Shown here: in pieces, positions 1 to 9,035 of the stretch
Position numbering within the stretch: the first letter of the stretch is position 1
Layout: each line of letters opens with the position of its first letter
Source: JAVJSD01 sp040219575
Lineage (GTDB): Bacteria; Planctomycetota; Planctomycetia; Pirellulales; Pirellulaceae
Assembly: GCA_040219575.1 (NCBI GenBank)
Contig: JAVJSD010000063.1
Span: 62,001-126,000 of the forward strand
Direction: 5' to 3'
DNA: 64,000 nt
Position numbers and translations under genes: made by a program
Notes under the pieces: model-generated
Told to the model about the DNA's origin: nothing
The model's database searches: none
What the model saw: only the letters and a program-made list of their open reading frames with translations

Positions 1-3000
1 AAACAGCTTTTGCAGACCGCGGTCGAGCAATCGCTCCGCGGCGCCCTGCACCATCCTCGATGTGAGTTCGCGCCACACCCGATCGTCCAACTTCGGCTCG
101 GTCAGCGTCCCTTTGAGGGGGAGTTGGAGCGACTTGCCCTTCATGCCCCGCAGCCAGGGCTGCGTCGTCCATTCGTCGCGAATCGGCACCGTGGCCAGCA
201 AGTCGATCGACTGGTCGAAGTTGACGAGGCCCTCGGTGCGGACTTCGACGTCGCCCACCTGAAAACGCATGTTTTGATGGCGAACGCCCCGGTCGGCCAT
301 CTGGAAATCGATGGTCTGCTCGGGCATGCTCATCCACACGGTTTGCGGCAGCGAGAAACCCTGCAGCGGTTTGCCCTTGACGGTGTGTTCGATCTGCCGC
401 GCCAACAGCAACACCTGCCGCCCGAGCGGCCCGGGGCCGACTTCGGCGGAGTGCACGGTCAGCGCCCCCTTGGCGGCGCCCTCCATGGGCGCCGTCAGCG
501 GAACCGTGGCGCCCTCCAGCGTCGTCGAGAACGTGCCTTTGACCTCGGTGGCGTCGGCGACCAGCGGAGCGACGTACTTCAGCCAGGTGCGGCACATGAT
601 CGGTGTGATGGCGACGTTCTCGAACACCTGCCCTTTGCCGGCGACCATCAACATCGGCTGGCGGTTGAGCAGGAATTGCGGAGCGAACTGCACGCGGCCG
701 CCGCTGACGGGCAAATCGATCGGCGTCACCTGCGCCACGCCGTCGGCGAGCGCCACGTTGAGATTGCCGGGACCAACTTTCAAGGCGAACGCGTCGGCCG
801 AATCCCAGCCGAGGCCCGCCTGGGCTTTCAATTCGGTCGAGATCGAGAAAGGCGGCGATGCTGCCGCGGTCGTCGCGACGACGGACGCGGGCGGATTGGT
901 CGGCGCCGCCGCCAACACCGGCCCGTGGACCGAGAACGACTCGTTCTTCTTCCCCGTCAACAGGAAGTCGTCGCCCAGGTAGGGCTTGAGCACGGGGGAG
1001 ATCCGCTCCAGGTCGTAGGCCAATTGTCCATCGAGGTCGACGTTCACCCGTTGCGACAAGTCGGCGACTTGCCCGCTGGCGGTGACGCTCAGCGCGGACG
1101 ACTGCACGGAAAGGTTGTTCAGGCCGGCGGCCGACTTCTGACTGTCGTACGAGGCCTGTCCGACGATCTTCACTTCGGGTTCGCGCCACAACGGCTGCCA
1201 CGGTTGGCCCGGGGCGGTTTGTCGGGCGGCGACGAAATCCTTCACGCCGATGTTCATGTCGGCCGAGGAGACGCCGCGCGTCAGGTTGACCGCCAGCGCG
1301 CCGGTCGCTTCGCCGAAGTAGTGCACCGGCAGCGGCGACTGGGGATCTTCAAACCAGCCGCTCAACCGATCGAGATCGCAGCGGAAGGCGACGTTGCCCG
1401 CCACGGTCGGCCCTTGAGACGTCGTCGCGGCGTGAACGTTCTCGGCGCGGAAGGAGATTGTGTAGGTGGCCAGCGTGGCGTCGACGACGGCGAAGGCGGC
1501 GTCTTCGCCGCTTGCGGCCGTGAGATCCGTGGCGGTGAGCTCGACAAGTGGTTCGTCGATGAACAGGCCGCCGCCGCGGATCGACAGTTGTTCGACTTTT
1601 CCCTTGAGCGAGGAAACGGCGAGCGACGTTTGCGAGACCCGCGCCGTGGCGTTGAGGTCGGCCTGGCCGTCCATCTGCCAGCCTTCCAGCGGCAGCCACA
1701 ATTGGGCTCGGGCCAGCCAGGCCGCGATGCGGCCTTGCAATTGGAGTTGAACGGGCAGCGGCGCGCCGCTGGCCGCGTCGGCCACGGGTTCGAGCAACTC
1801 GGCGCGCAATACGTCTTCGCCGGCTTGAACGGTCGCCTCGGCTCGATCGAGCCGCAACGTCCCTTGTTCGTCGTAGCGACCCGCCGCGCCAATAACGGCC
1901 TTCAGGCGGGGTTCGCGCCAGGGGCGCATGCCGGGCAGCGACAACGCGAGGTCCTCGATGTTCATCTCGCCGTCGGCCGTCAGATCTCCCTCGTCGGTGC
2001 GCTGCCAACCGATCTTTGCGCTCAGCTGCCCGTTGATTTCGAACTCGCCCAGATCGACGAACCGCCCGAGCTCCGAACGCAGTTGGTCGAGACTGCAGTC
2101 GGCGGTCAATGACGCTTGGCGCGGCGTGCCCGAGCCGTTCACTTGCAGGAAATTCGAGGAGCACTTCAGTTGCTCGACGACGGGCCCCTCGGCCGTCTGC
2201 TCGATCGCCAACGTCATTTGAACCGGTTGCTGCCAGGTGATCGTCTGTCCCGCGTTCTCGGCCGCCAGTCCGGTCGCGTCGAGACGACCGATCAGCCTGC
2301 GTCGGCCGGCCTCCTCACGACTCGTCAGATCCCAGGCGACCTGGCCCGAGGTGATGCGCGTGCCGTCGCGGACGTGCAGCGTCTTGGGCAACAAGGCGGC
2401 GAGCTGCGCCAGATCGATCTGGCCCGTGGTGGCGATCTGTTGCGCGAAGAGGGCGTCGAGCAATTCCGCCGTCCGCAGATCCTCGAGATTCAACCGGCCG
2501 CTGGCGGTGATATTGGCGGGCGCTGTTTCCAGCGCCAGCGTGTCGAGCGACACCTGCTGCTGGTGGAACACGACTCCGCCGGAGGCGCGCAACGAATTGA
2601 GGCGCACTTCTTCCTCCGCCAGAAATTCGGGGGCGGAGAGCTGCAGGTCTTCTCCGCGGAGTTGTCCGATCCGCAGGTCGAACTGCCGTTGAGGAACGCT
2701 CCACTTGCCGCTGCACTTCACAACCGCCTCGCCGGCAAGGCGGACGTCGCCGACGAATCGCCGCAGCAGACCGCGCGAAAAGACCAGGGGAATTTGCTCC
2801 GCGTCGAGTTCGAATTCGCCCGAACCGGCTTTGGCCGTCAGCGGAGAATCCGCGGGATGCCATTTCACGGCCAGCGACAACGAACGGTTCGCCGTCGCCT
2901 GCGGGGCCGCGTCGCTCACCGTCTCGCCGACCGCCACGTCGGCCTGCACCGAGATCGACTTTTCGTCGGCCAACGGCAGATCGATCTTCGACGCCAAGCC

Positions 3001-3543
3001 GCTGAGCCGCCACTTCCCGCCTTCAGCGACTTCGCGCACATCGATCGCAGCATCGCGAATCTGCAGTGAAAACTCCTTCGGCTTGCCGGGCTCTTCGTCG
3101 GCGAGCATCGGCGCGATCGCGTCTTCGATATTGCTGCCATCGTCGCGCAACAGGACGTGCGCGTGCGGTCCGTCGATATCGAACCGCCCCAGGTGCGTTT
3201 GATCGGCGATCAACCCCAGTAGCGAATGTTCGCTAGTCACGGATACAGCGTCCAGCAGCGGTTCGCCCGATTCACTGTCGATCCGAACGTCGTACAGCAC
3301 GACGGGAGCGAACCAGCCCAGCGAGGCCGAACCGACCTGCGACCGAGCCGCCAGCTTGGGAAACAGCCCGGGAATGATCCGCTGCCGCAGCGGCGTGACG
3401 GCCACCAGCGTGGGGGCGAAGTACGCCGCCAGCACCACCAGGATCAGCCCGACCAGCAGGAAGTAACGAAAGCGGGGCCGTCGGGCCGCGGTTTGTGACC
3501 CGGTTTTTGTCGGCTGGGAGGCCGTTTGGCGCGCTTCGGTCAT
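1..3543 (-). CDS. Large AsmA/TamB-like membrane-anchored protein (3' end beyond window)
   Basis: The minus-strand frame is open from an ATG at 3543 to the window edge, giving at least 1181 residues with the C-terminus missing. A short basic N-terminus (RRPRFR) is followed by one membrane helix at about residues 26-48. The rest is a long, mostly beta-predicted region with repeated GxVxxxDLS/xVxGxLxF-like strands. Near the visible end, VEVRTEGLVNFDQSIDL followed by LKGTLTEPKLD matches the closing part of AsmA/DUF3971-type proteins. In that family such proteins are anchored in the inner membrane and span the periplasm, with roles in lipid transport or envelope assembly. The exact role here is inferred only from this resemblance. 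Long open frames on the plus strand across this interval are antisense shadows. The nearest upstream gene is divergent (CAP protein). Confidence 0.8.
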   Translation of the reverse strand, partial: MTEARQTASQPTKTGSQTAARRPRFRYFLLVGLILVVLAAYFAPTLVAVTPLRQRIIPGLFPKLAARSQVGSASLGWFAPVVLYDVRIDSESGEPLLDAVSVTSEHSLLGLIADQTHLGRFDIDGPHAHVLLRDDGSNIEDAIAPMLADEEPGKPKEFSLQIRDAAIDVREVAEGGKWRLSGLASKIDLPLADEKSISVQADVAVGETVSDAAPQATANRSLSLAVKWHPADSPLTAKAGSGEFELDAEQIPLVFSRGLLRRFVGDVRLAGEAVVKCSGKWSVPQRQFDLRIGQLRGEDLQLSAPEFLAEEEVRLNSLRASGGVVFHQQQVSLDTLALETAPANITASGRLNLEDLRTAELLDALFAQQIATTGQIDLAQLAALLPKTLHVRDGTRITSGQVAWDLTSREEAGRRRLIGRLDATGLAAENAGQTITWQQPVQMTLAIEQTAEGPVVEQLKCSSNFLQVNGSGTPRQASLTADCSLDQLRSELGRFVDLGEFEINGQLSAKIGWQRTDEGDLTADGEMNIEDLALSLPGMRPWREPRLKAVIGAAGRYDEQGTLRLDRAEATVQAGEDVLRAELLEPVADAASGAPLPVQLQLQGRIAAWLARAQLWLPLEGWQMDGQADLNATARVSQTSLAVSSLKGKVEQLSIRGGGLFIDEPLVELTATDLTAASGEDAAFAVVDATLATYTISFRAENVHAATTSQGPTVAGNVAFRCDLDRLSGWFEDPQSPLPVHYFGEATGALAVNLTRGVSSADMNIGVKDFVAARQTAPGQPWQPLWREPEVKIVGQASYDSQKSAAGLNNLSVQSSALSVTASGQVADLSQRVNVDLDGQLAYDLERISPVLKPYLGDDFLLTGKKNESFSVHGPVLAAAPTNPPASVVATTAAASPPFSISTELKAQAGLGWDSADAFALKVGPGNLNVALADGVAQVTPIDLPVSGGRVQFAPQFLLNRQPMLMVAGKGQVFENVAITPIMCRTWLKYVAPLVADATEVKGTFSTTLEGATVPLTAPMEGAAKGALTVHSAEVGPGPLGRQVLLLARQIEHTVKGKPLQGFSLPQTVWMSMPEQTIDFQMADRGVRHQNMRFQVGDVEVRTEGLVNFDQSIDLLATVPIRDEWTTQPWLRGMKGKSLQLPLKGTLTEPKLDDRVWRELTSRMVQGAAERLLDRGLQKLF

Positions 3544-4174
3544 CGTGTCCGTCCACCCTGGAATGCAGATCCAGGTTACAGAAGCAGAAAGATCCCCGCG
3601 CGCGATTCTAGGGGCTTTTCGCGGCCGAGGCCAGAGCAGCCGCTGAGCCGAGAAATCCCCATCTACCGGGATTGCATCGCCAAGGCGGACCGGACAACCC
3701 TTCGACGTTCGGATGCGACCGGCGGCAAAGTGGTCCGCAGAGAAAACGCCGGTGTCGGCGGCGCGGCGCGGACGCTCGAGCGTGATATTCAATTCGACAA
3801 GGCCGAATAGGATCGGCAGGGAAACGCCGTCGTTGGTCGAATCGATGTGCGACCATCGACGAGAATCTGCGGACGCCTCCAAAAACGCGCGCGAGGCGCG
3901 TGGAGATTCTTAGCGGCTGTGTTGCGCGGATCAGCAGACCGGGACGGGTGCTTGACAGTCGAGGCCCATCTGCGAAAATTTTGGCTCCTACCTGGAAGAT
4001 TCTACGGATCTTCCCAAGCGTATTCGGCGGTCGCGGAACAGAGACCTGCTTCCCCAGCAGTTTTCGCCGCCGAAACACACCTTGAATGATCGGCCTGAAG
4101 GTTCGCGGTGCGCGCCCCATGCGCCCGCCTTTTCGCCGATGCGCACCCCAATTGGCTTAACACGGAGGAAGTTG
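3544..4174. other. Intergenic region between divergent genes
   Basis: About 630 bases separate the AsmA-like start (minus strand) from the CAP-protein start (plus strand). Several short frames are open here on both strands, but none has a recognisable protein, a signal peptide or a convincing start, so I read it as non-coding control sequence. A TTGACA-type hexamer near 3952 is listed separately. Confidence 0.5.
3952..3979 (+). promoter_or_regulatory. Possible sigma70-type promoter for the CAP-domain gene
   Basis: TTGACA occurs at 3952-3957, followed after a 16-base spacer by GAAAAT at 3974-3979 (4 of 6 matches to TATAAT) in a locally A/T-rich stretch. It lies about 195 bases upstream of the CAP-protein ATG. 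The spacing is acceptable, but a single match in GC-rich DNA is weak evidence and the leader would be long. Confidence 0.3.
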
Positions 4175-4924
4175 ATGAATCTGATGACTTGTGCGCTGTT
4201 GTTGTTGACGGCTGGTCCCGCGGACGATGCGACCACCGCTCAAGAGCGCTTAGAATCCGCCGCCAGGCAAGTCTCCACGGAAACGACGAATGCGGAAACT
4301 CGCGCACCGCTTCACCAGCATCCCACGTTGCTGTCGATGCTCAGGCGAAACAACGAACTGCGCCGCGGCATGGGCCTGCGGCCGCAACGCATCAATCCCG
4401 TGCTCACCGAGGCGGCGCAAAACCACGCCTGGTACATGGCCCGCACCGGAAGCTTCAGCCACTACAGCAATCGTGGTCCTTGGGGCCGGGCGCGACGATT
4501 CGGTTTCGGCGGGAACGTGCGCGAGAATATCGCGCAGGGACAAGGAAATGTCTTGTCGGCGTTTCACAGTTGGCGCAACAGCGGCGGCCATTGGGCTTCG
4601 ATCATCAGCGACGCGCCCGAGGTCGGTTTCGGCTACGCCCGCAGCAAGAACGGCAGCCCCTACTGGGTGGCGGTCTACGGTTATCCCACCGACACCGACC
4701 GCAAGCAGGTCGCCGCCGCCAAGGCTGAACTGAAGACCGAAGTCGAGGCGACGCCCGTCGAGACGTCGGCGGCCGAAACGCAACAGGCCGAGACGCAGCG
4801 CGCGACCGCCAAGCCCGCCGATGACCGCCAGGCGAAGTCCACGACCGTTCGTCCAGCGACAAGCAATAATTACAACAACAATTACTACCGGCGCCCGGGA
4901 ATCCTGCGTCGGTTGTTCCGCTAG
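4175..4924 (+). CDS. Secreted CAP-domain (SCP/PR1-like) protein
   Basis: 249 residues. The ATG at 4175 is chosen because GGAGGA at 4164-4169 sits just upstream and the product then begins with a signal peptide (MNLMTCALLLLTAG). The central part has the CAP-superfamily layout: HPTLLSMLRRNNELR, LTEAAQNHAWYMARTGSFSH, ENIAQGQ, AFHSWRNSGGHWASI and PYWVAVYGYP. The paired His residues and Glu of the CAP cavity appear to be present. A Glu/Thr/Ala-rich linker follows, ending in a short Asn/Tyr-rich and Arg-rich tail (NNYNNNYYRRPGILRRLFR). CAP proteins are exported and of diverse function; the specific role here is unknown. It is transcribed away from the AsmA-like gene, and a GC-rich hairpin follows it. 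Confidence 0.88.
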   Translation: MNLMTCALLLLTAGPADDATTAQERLESAARQVSTETTNAETRAPLHQHPTLLSMLRRNNELRRGMGLRPQRINPVLTEAAQNHAWYMARTGSFSHYSNRGPWGRARRFGFGGNVRENIAQGQGNVLSAFHSWRNSGGHWASIISDAPEVGFGYARSKNGSPYWVAVYGYPTDTDRKQVAAAKAELKTEVEATPVETSAAETQQAETQRATAKPADDRQAKSTTVRPATSNNYNNNYYRRPGILRRLFR

Positions 4925-4989
4925 GCGGGCTTCGACGATTGAACACGACATCGCCGTCGCCGGCGATTCGCGTGGTTGGGTATGGGTAG

Positions 4990-5018
4990 ACGGCCGTGCC
5001 GGCATCCGGCACGACCGT
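4990..5018. terminator. GC-rich hairpin downstream of the CAP gene
   Basis: The perfect inverted repeat CGTGCCGG (4995-5002) - CAT - CCGGCACG (5006-5013) is extended by flanking ACGG/CCGT. It lies between the convergent CAP and acyltransferase genes and could act as a terminator for both. There is no T-run, so it is not a classical intrinsic terminator. Confidence 0.4.
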
Positions 5019-5112
5019 CCCGACTGCGTGCCGGCGGCGGCGACCTTTTCTTGCAATCGTTCGCCAAGAATTGCGAGATGCGGACGCTCAAAGGCAGCAG
5101 CAAATCAGTGAA

Positions 5113-5964
5113 TCAACGTCCTTGGCGACCCACCCGTTTACGGTCGGCGGCCGCACGCATGTCGGCTTCGAGCTGCGCGGGCGTCGGGCGCCACTGTCGT
5201 CCGGCGAGTTCCACCGTGAACTCCTCCCGGCCGGCCAACTCGGCGATTTTCCGAACGCATTGCGCGATCAACTCGGCGGCCGACGCCTCTTCGCCGTGAG
5301 GTCCCACGGGGCGTGCCACGTCGATCGGCGCTCCGATGGAGACGCGAACCCTGGCCGGCATGAAAAACGGGCTCCAGGGAACCCGGTCGTAGGGCGACCC
5401 GGCGATATAGCAGGGGACGAGCGGCGCCTCGGCCCGCTGGGCGATGATCGCCGCGCCCGGCCGACACGGCAGCATGAAGCGGTCGGTCATGTTGATTCGC
5501 CCCTCGGGGAACATCCCCACCAGTCCACCTTCCCGCACCAGGCGAATGGCGGCTTTGGTGGCGGCCGTATCGGCGCCCGTCCGCCGCACGGGGATCACCT
5601 GGCATGCGTTCAAGAACCAGGCGAACGCGGGATGCTCGCAGAATTCTCGCGCCACCATCCAGTGCACGCGTCGGCGGGCCGCCAGTTGGAGGAAGAACGG
5701 ATCGACGCTGCTGCGGTGATTGCAGACCAGCACGGCGCCCTGATGGTCCGCCAGCGGCAGTCGGGCCGGCGCCGTCGTCCGCCACAAAAGCCGCGTCAGC
5801 AGCACGTCGCCGAAGTACAGCAACGACTCACCCGGCCGGTAGGGACTGCGGACGATGCCACGCCAGGCGGCGACCACGGGCGCCGCCGCCGCGGCCAGCA
5901 ACATTCCCCCGGAGAGTGTATCGTGTAGCATGGCGTCCGCCTGTTGTTGCCGTGGAGTCTGCAT
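5113..5964 (-). CDS. Lysophospholipid acyltransferase (PlsC family)
   Basis: 283 residues from the ATG at 5964. A TTG at 5994 and an ATG at 5931 are alternative starts; none has a strong ribosome site. The family's acyltransferase blocks are visible: NHRSSVDPF with catalytic His83 and Asp88 (HX4D), a middle block VIPVRRTG, and FPEGRI at about residues 152-157, which binds the glycerol phosphate. A hydrophobic stretch near residues 18-35 suggests membrane association. The family acylates lysophosphatidate or related lysolipids in phospholipid synthesis; the exact acceptor cannot be read from sequence. It is convergent with the CAP gene, and the divergent neighbour is the phosphodiesterase. Confidence 0.9.
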   Translation of the reverse strand: MQTPRQQQADAMLHDTLSGGMLLAAAAAPVVAAWRGIVRSPYRPGESLLYFGDVLLTRLLWRTTAPARLPLADHQGAVLVCNHRSSVDPFFLQLAARRRVHWMVAREFCEHPAFAWFLNACQVIPVRRTGADTAATKAAIRLVREGGLVGMFPEGRINMTDRFMLPCRPGAAIIAQRAEAPLVPCYIAGSPYDRVPWSPFFMPARVRVSIGAPIDVARPVGPHGEEASAAELIAQCVRKIAELAGREEFTVELAGRQWRPTPAQLEADMRAAADRKRVGRQGR

Positions 5965-6085
5965 CGTTGTCGTGGATTCCGCCCGCGAAGGCAATCGGCG
6001 TTCGTCTCGATGAAGTCTTTCGCCGGCTGTCCCGCGACTCCCCCGCTGCTTCCCCCTACTGCTCCCCCCTCACTGGCCGCCTCGT

Positions 6086-6568
6086 ATGCAGATCGCCGTT
6101 CTCAGCGACACCCATGGGCATGTCGGCAATACGCTCGAAGCCGTCCGGCTGCTGGAGTCCTTCGAGATCGGGGCGGTGCTGCATTGCGGCGACATCGGCT
6201 CGCCGGCGATTCCGACCTTGCTGTCGGATTGGCCGACGCACTACGTGCTGGGCAATGTCGATCACGACGATGCCCGCCTGCGCGAAGCGATTCAGCTCAG
6301 CGGCGGGACGCTTCACGGCCGATATTGCGAACTGGTGCTGGAGACCATCCGGATCGCGATGCTGCATGGCGACGATGAAACGCTGTTGCGGGAGACGATC
6401 GAGCGCGGGGCCTTCGACTTGTTGTGTCACGGCCACACGCATCGCCAGGCCCGACAGCAGGCAGGGCCGACTTTGGTGCTCAATCCCGGCGCTCTCTACC
6501 GCGCCCGACCGCACTCGCTGGCGGTCGTCGATCTGCCCTCGCTGGAAGTCGCCGTGCTGGAGTTCTGA
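6086..6568 (+). CDS. YfcE/MJ0936-type metallophosphoesterase
   Basis: 160 residues, a complete small calcineurin-like phosphoesterase. The metal-binding motifs are in the usual order: SDTHG (Asp8, His10), CGDIG (Asp36), GNVDHD (Asn57), LHGDD (His94) and GHTHR (His117, His119). The C-terminal NPGAL is typical of the YfcE/MJ0936 subfamily. These are cytosolic di-metal phosphodiesterases active on phosphodiesters in vitro; the physiological substrate is generally unknown. The start ATG lies 121 bases from the acyltransferase start on the other strand, so the two probably share a divergent control region. Confidence 0.92.
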   Translation: MQIAVLSDTHGHVGNTLEAVRLLESFEIGAVLHCGDIGSPAIPTLLSDWPTHYVLGNVDHDDARLREAIQLSGGTLHGRYCELVLETIRIAMLHGDDETLLRETIERGAFDLLCHGHTHRQARQQAGPTLVLNPGALYRARPHSLAVVDLPSLEVAVLEF

Positions 6569-6714
6569 CGTCTCGAGAACCGGGGCCTGTGTGCGCCGCG
6601 CGGTCGGCACGCTATCCTAACGGGCTGACGATCCAAGCGTGTCTCGTCTGCGCCATCTTGCGGCGAGTGGACGCGACCGTGACTTCGAGAAACCGTGCTA
6701 CGGAGCGACTTTCC

Positions 6715-7254
6715 ATGAAAAACGGAAGCCCCCTGGGTTGGCTGTGTTTGTGGCTGGCATTGGCGGCGTTTGCGGCGGCGCCCGGGTGCGGTGGGCCGGG
6801 CGGCGACGATCCCGAAGCGGATCACGCAGGGCACGCCGACCACGCGGACCATGCCGACCACGCCGATGAAGGCGAGGACGATCACCCGGAGCACGGCGAC
6901 AACGGCGGCCACGTCGTGGTGTTTGACTGCGAGGGCCGGCACGCGGAGTGGGTTGAAGATGAGGAGGGAGACGGTTCGGTGCTGGTGATCATGCTCGACG
7001 GCGACAAGAAGGAAGCGACGATCGCCGCCGACGCGCCGATGAACATCACCACGACGCTCGAGGGCGAGCCGACGCAGACGTTCGACCTGTCGGCCGAAAG
7101 TCCGGCCGATGGAATGGCCTCGCGGTTCCGCTCGTCGAAAGCCGGCATCCTGGCCGCCATCAATATCGCCCACGAGGGAGGCGGCGCGATCACGCTGACC
7201 GTCGAGATGGAAGGCGAAAAGTGCCAGGCGAAACTGGTCCCGCACAAGCACTGA
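6715..7254 (+). CDS. His/Asp-rich lipoprotein, possible metal binding
   Basis: 179 residues. A lipoprotein signal peptide (LWLALAAFAAAPGC) places the lipidated Cys at residue 25. Directly after it comes a run of HADHADHADHADE-type triplets and further His/Asp/Glu (DDHPEH), a likely site for divalent cations such as zinc. The remainder (VVVFDCEGRHAEWVEDEEG and following) is a small beta-rich domain that I do not recognise. Similar histidine-rich planctomycete lipoproteins are usually uncharacterised. The ATG is chosen because only it gives the lipobox; the frame is open further upstream without signal features. Confidence 0.75.
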   Translation: MKNGSPLGWLCLWLALAAFAAAPGCGGPGGDDPEADHAGHADHADHADHADEGEDDHPEHGDNGGHVVVFDCEGRHAEWVEDEEGDGSVLVIMLDGDKKEATIAADAPMNITTTLEGEPTQTFDLSAESPADGMASRFRSSKAGILAAINIAHEGGGAITLTVEMEGEKCQAKLVPHKH

Positions 7255-7317
7255 CGGCGCTGGCCGGGTGTACGTATCGCGGCTCGTGCCGTGTCGCGTC
7301 TTGAATCTCGGACAGCC

Positions 7318-7389
7318 GAACTCGTGAGAGTTCGCAAGAGTTCGGGAATTCGGAACGACGAGAGAGCTTCCAGAAGTCTCACGACTTCT
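7318..7389. repeat. 72-nt dispersed hairpin repeat, copy 1
   Basis: The element has two palindromic units: GAACTC-GTGA-GAGTTC (7318-7333) and AGAAGTC-TCAC-GACTTCT (7372-7389), joined by GAGTTCGG/AATTCGG-like sequence. The same 72-nt arrangement, inverted, is at 15381-15452, with about four of five bases identical. It lies between convergent genes, downstream of the His-rich lipoprotein and the Cys-rich protein. It resembles REP/BIME-type intergenic repeats and could also terminate transcription. Confidence 0.7.
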
Positions 7390-7457
7390 GCTACTCCGAT
7401 GTTTTCGCGGCGTCGGAGGACCGCCGAAACTGCGCACGGCCTGTTCCGGCCCGCGAA

Positions 7458-8789
7458 CTAGCCGCGGAGCGACTTCCAGCCGCTGGCGTCCCACTCGTGG
7501 TCGTCGGCCGCGTCATCATTCCACGTGTTGTTGCCGCTGTCGGGCGACGGCTGGTGATGAACGGCGGGCGCGGTGACGACCGTCGCTTCGCTTTGCGACC
7601 AGGAGACCGGCCGATAGGCCCAGGTCCGCCGCAGGGGCATCGCCGCCGTGCGGTCGCGGGGGTTGTGCAACTCCACCGCGTCGGCGTCGTCGCCGGCGTT
7701 GTTCTCCGGGGCCGCGTCGCGGACCGCCGGAGCGTCGGGATCGGGAACCGGCTTGATGCCGGCGCCGATCTCGAACTTCCCATTCGACGCCGCCTGGCCC
7801 GTCGATGTCTGCGGCGCCGTGGGGCGAATCACCGAGGGAACCCGGAAACTGGCTCCCTGGTTGATTTGACCGGGATCGAGTCGCGGCGGCTGATTGGCCG
7901 GCGCCGTCTCGGCGGGGCCAACCGTGCCGGCCGGACCGGCGGGCAGGCTCGGCGAGTAGGGACTGGTCGCCGACGGAATCGACGGTGTGGACGACATCGG
8001 CGACGCATACGTCGGAATCGAAGACTGCGTGCTCATCGTCGCGCCGGAAGCGCAACTCGAACAACCGCCCGAACTCATCGTCGGTTGCGAGACCATCGAA
8101 GCGTTGTAGTAGCCCGTCGTCGGGACGGTCTGCGCGAAACCCGGAGCCTGGGCAAAGGCCGGGGCTTGTGCGTTGCCCAGCGTCACGCCGGGACGTCGCA
8201 GCGCCGAAACCGGCACACGAGCCATCTGCCAGGTGAAGGTGGTGCAGGGCTGCAGCGTCTGCACCATCGCCCCGGTCGCGGGATCGACCGTGAGCACGGG
8301 GCGATAGCTGGTCACCGGCACTTGCGCCCAGGTGGTGCGATAGCGACGGAACATGCCGAACAAACCGAACAAACCGCGCCGGGGCGGGGCGGCCGTCACC
8401 GGAGCGTAGGCGGTGGTCGGCGAATAGGCGGTGGTTGGTGAGTAGGCCGTCGTCGGCGCGTACGACGTGTAGGCCGTCTGCGGTGCGTAATTCGCGATGG
8501 TCGGCTGGCCATAGGTGGGCTGGCCGTAAGGCTGCGCATAGGTCGTCCCGCAACTGTCGCAGCCGGTGTCGCACGTACTGCAAGCCGTGCCGCACGACGA
8601 AACGTCGCAGCAGCTTTGCGCGGCGATTACCGGAGACTGGAAGGCGACGACAGGCGGCTGCATGCGGGCGGCGCGGCGCGCCATCCACCATTCGTAAATC
8701 GGACCGGCGCTGCCGACGCTCGGCAGCAACCAGGCGTGTGCCAGAAGTACGGCCGCCATGGCCAGTGCAATCGGTTTCGCTTTACGCAT
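7458..8789 (-). CDS. Secreted Cys-rich, Tyr/Thr/Pro-repeat protein of unknown function
   Basis: 443 residues. A signal peptide (about residues 1-28) is followed by PIYEWWMARRAARMQPP, then a Cys cluster (CCDVSSCGTACSTCDTGC) with nine cysteines in about 25 residues. Next come low-complexity Tyr/Pro/Thr repeats: YGQPTYGQP and three SPTTAY/APTTAY units near residues 110-135. A short hydrophobic-basic segment (RRGLFGLFGMFRRYR) precedes a small conserved-looking block (VPVTSYRPVLTVDPATG...LQPCTTFTWQ), and the tail is Ser/Pro/Ala-rich. Planctomycetes encode many secreted proteins of this style, with no established function. The Cys cluster could form disulfides or bind metal. Confidence 0.75.
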   Translation of the reverse strand: MRKAKPIALAMAAVLLAHAWLLPSVGSAGPIYEWWMARRAARMQPPVVAFQSPVIAAQSCCDVSSCGTACSTCDTGCDSCGTTYAQPYGQPTYGQPTIANYAPQTAYTSYAPTTAYSPTTAYSPTTAYAPVTAAPPRRGLFGLFGMFRRYRTTWAQVPVTSYRPVLTVDPATGAMVQTLQPCTTFTWQMARVPVSALRRPGVTLGNAQAPAFAQAPGFAQTVPTTGYYNASMVSQPTMSSGGCSSCASGATMSTQSSIPTYASPMSSTPSIPSATSPYSPSLPAGPAGTVGPAETAPANQPPRLDPGQINQGASFRVPSVIRPTAPQTSTGQAASNGKFEIGAGIKPVPDPDAPAVRDAAPENNAGDDADAVELHNPRDRTAAMPLRRTWAYRPVSWSQSEATVVTAPAVHHQPSPDSGNNTWNDDAADDHEWDASGWKSLRG

Positions 8790-9035
8790 CGATTCACCCT
8801 GTGTGTTTTCACGTCAACATTATGACGAGCTTCCGCAACGGTGTTGCAAAATGGCAACCGTGCCGAGCCGCAGGTGAATCGTAGGTCACGTTTCTTCACC
8901 CGGAAAGAAAAATTGAAACAATTTCGGCCGCCCCGCGCGCCGTCGACGCCAATCGTGGCGTGGGGGAAAGCAGGGCAGGCGGGGAAGTCCGCGATCCTCG
9001 GGCGAACATCGACGAATGCGTCCGAAAATCGGTCG

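Noticed and set aside
10..2112. A 700-codon open frame on the plus strand
   Set aside because: It is the antisense shadow of the AsmA-like gene; it has Arg/His/Gly-rich composition without any domain, whereas the minus-strand frame has a start, a membrane helix and family motifs.
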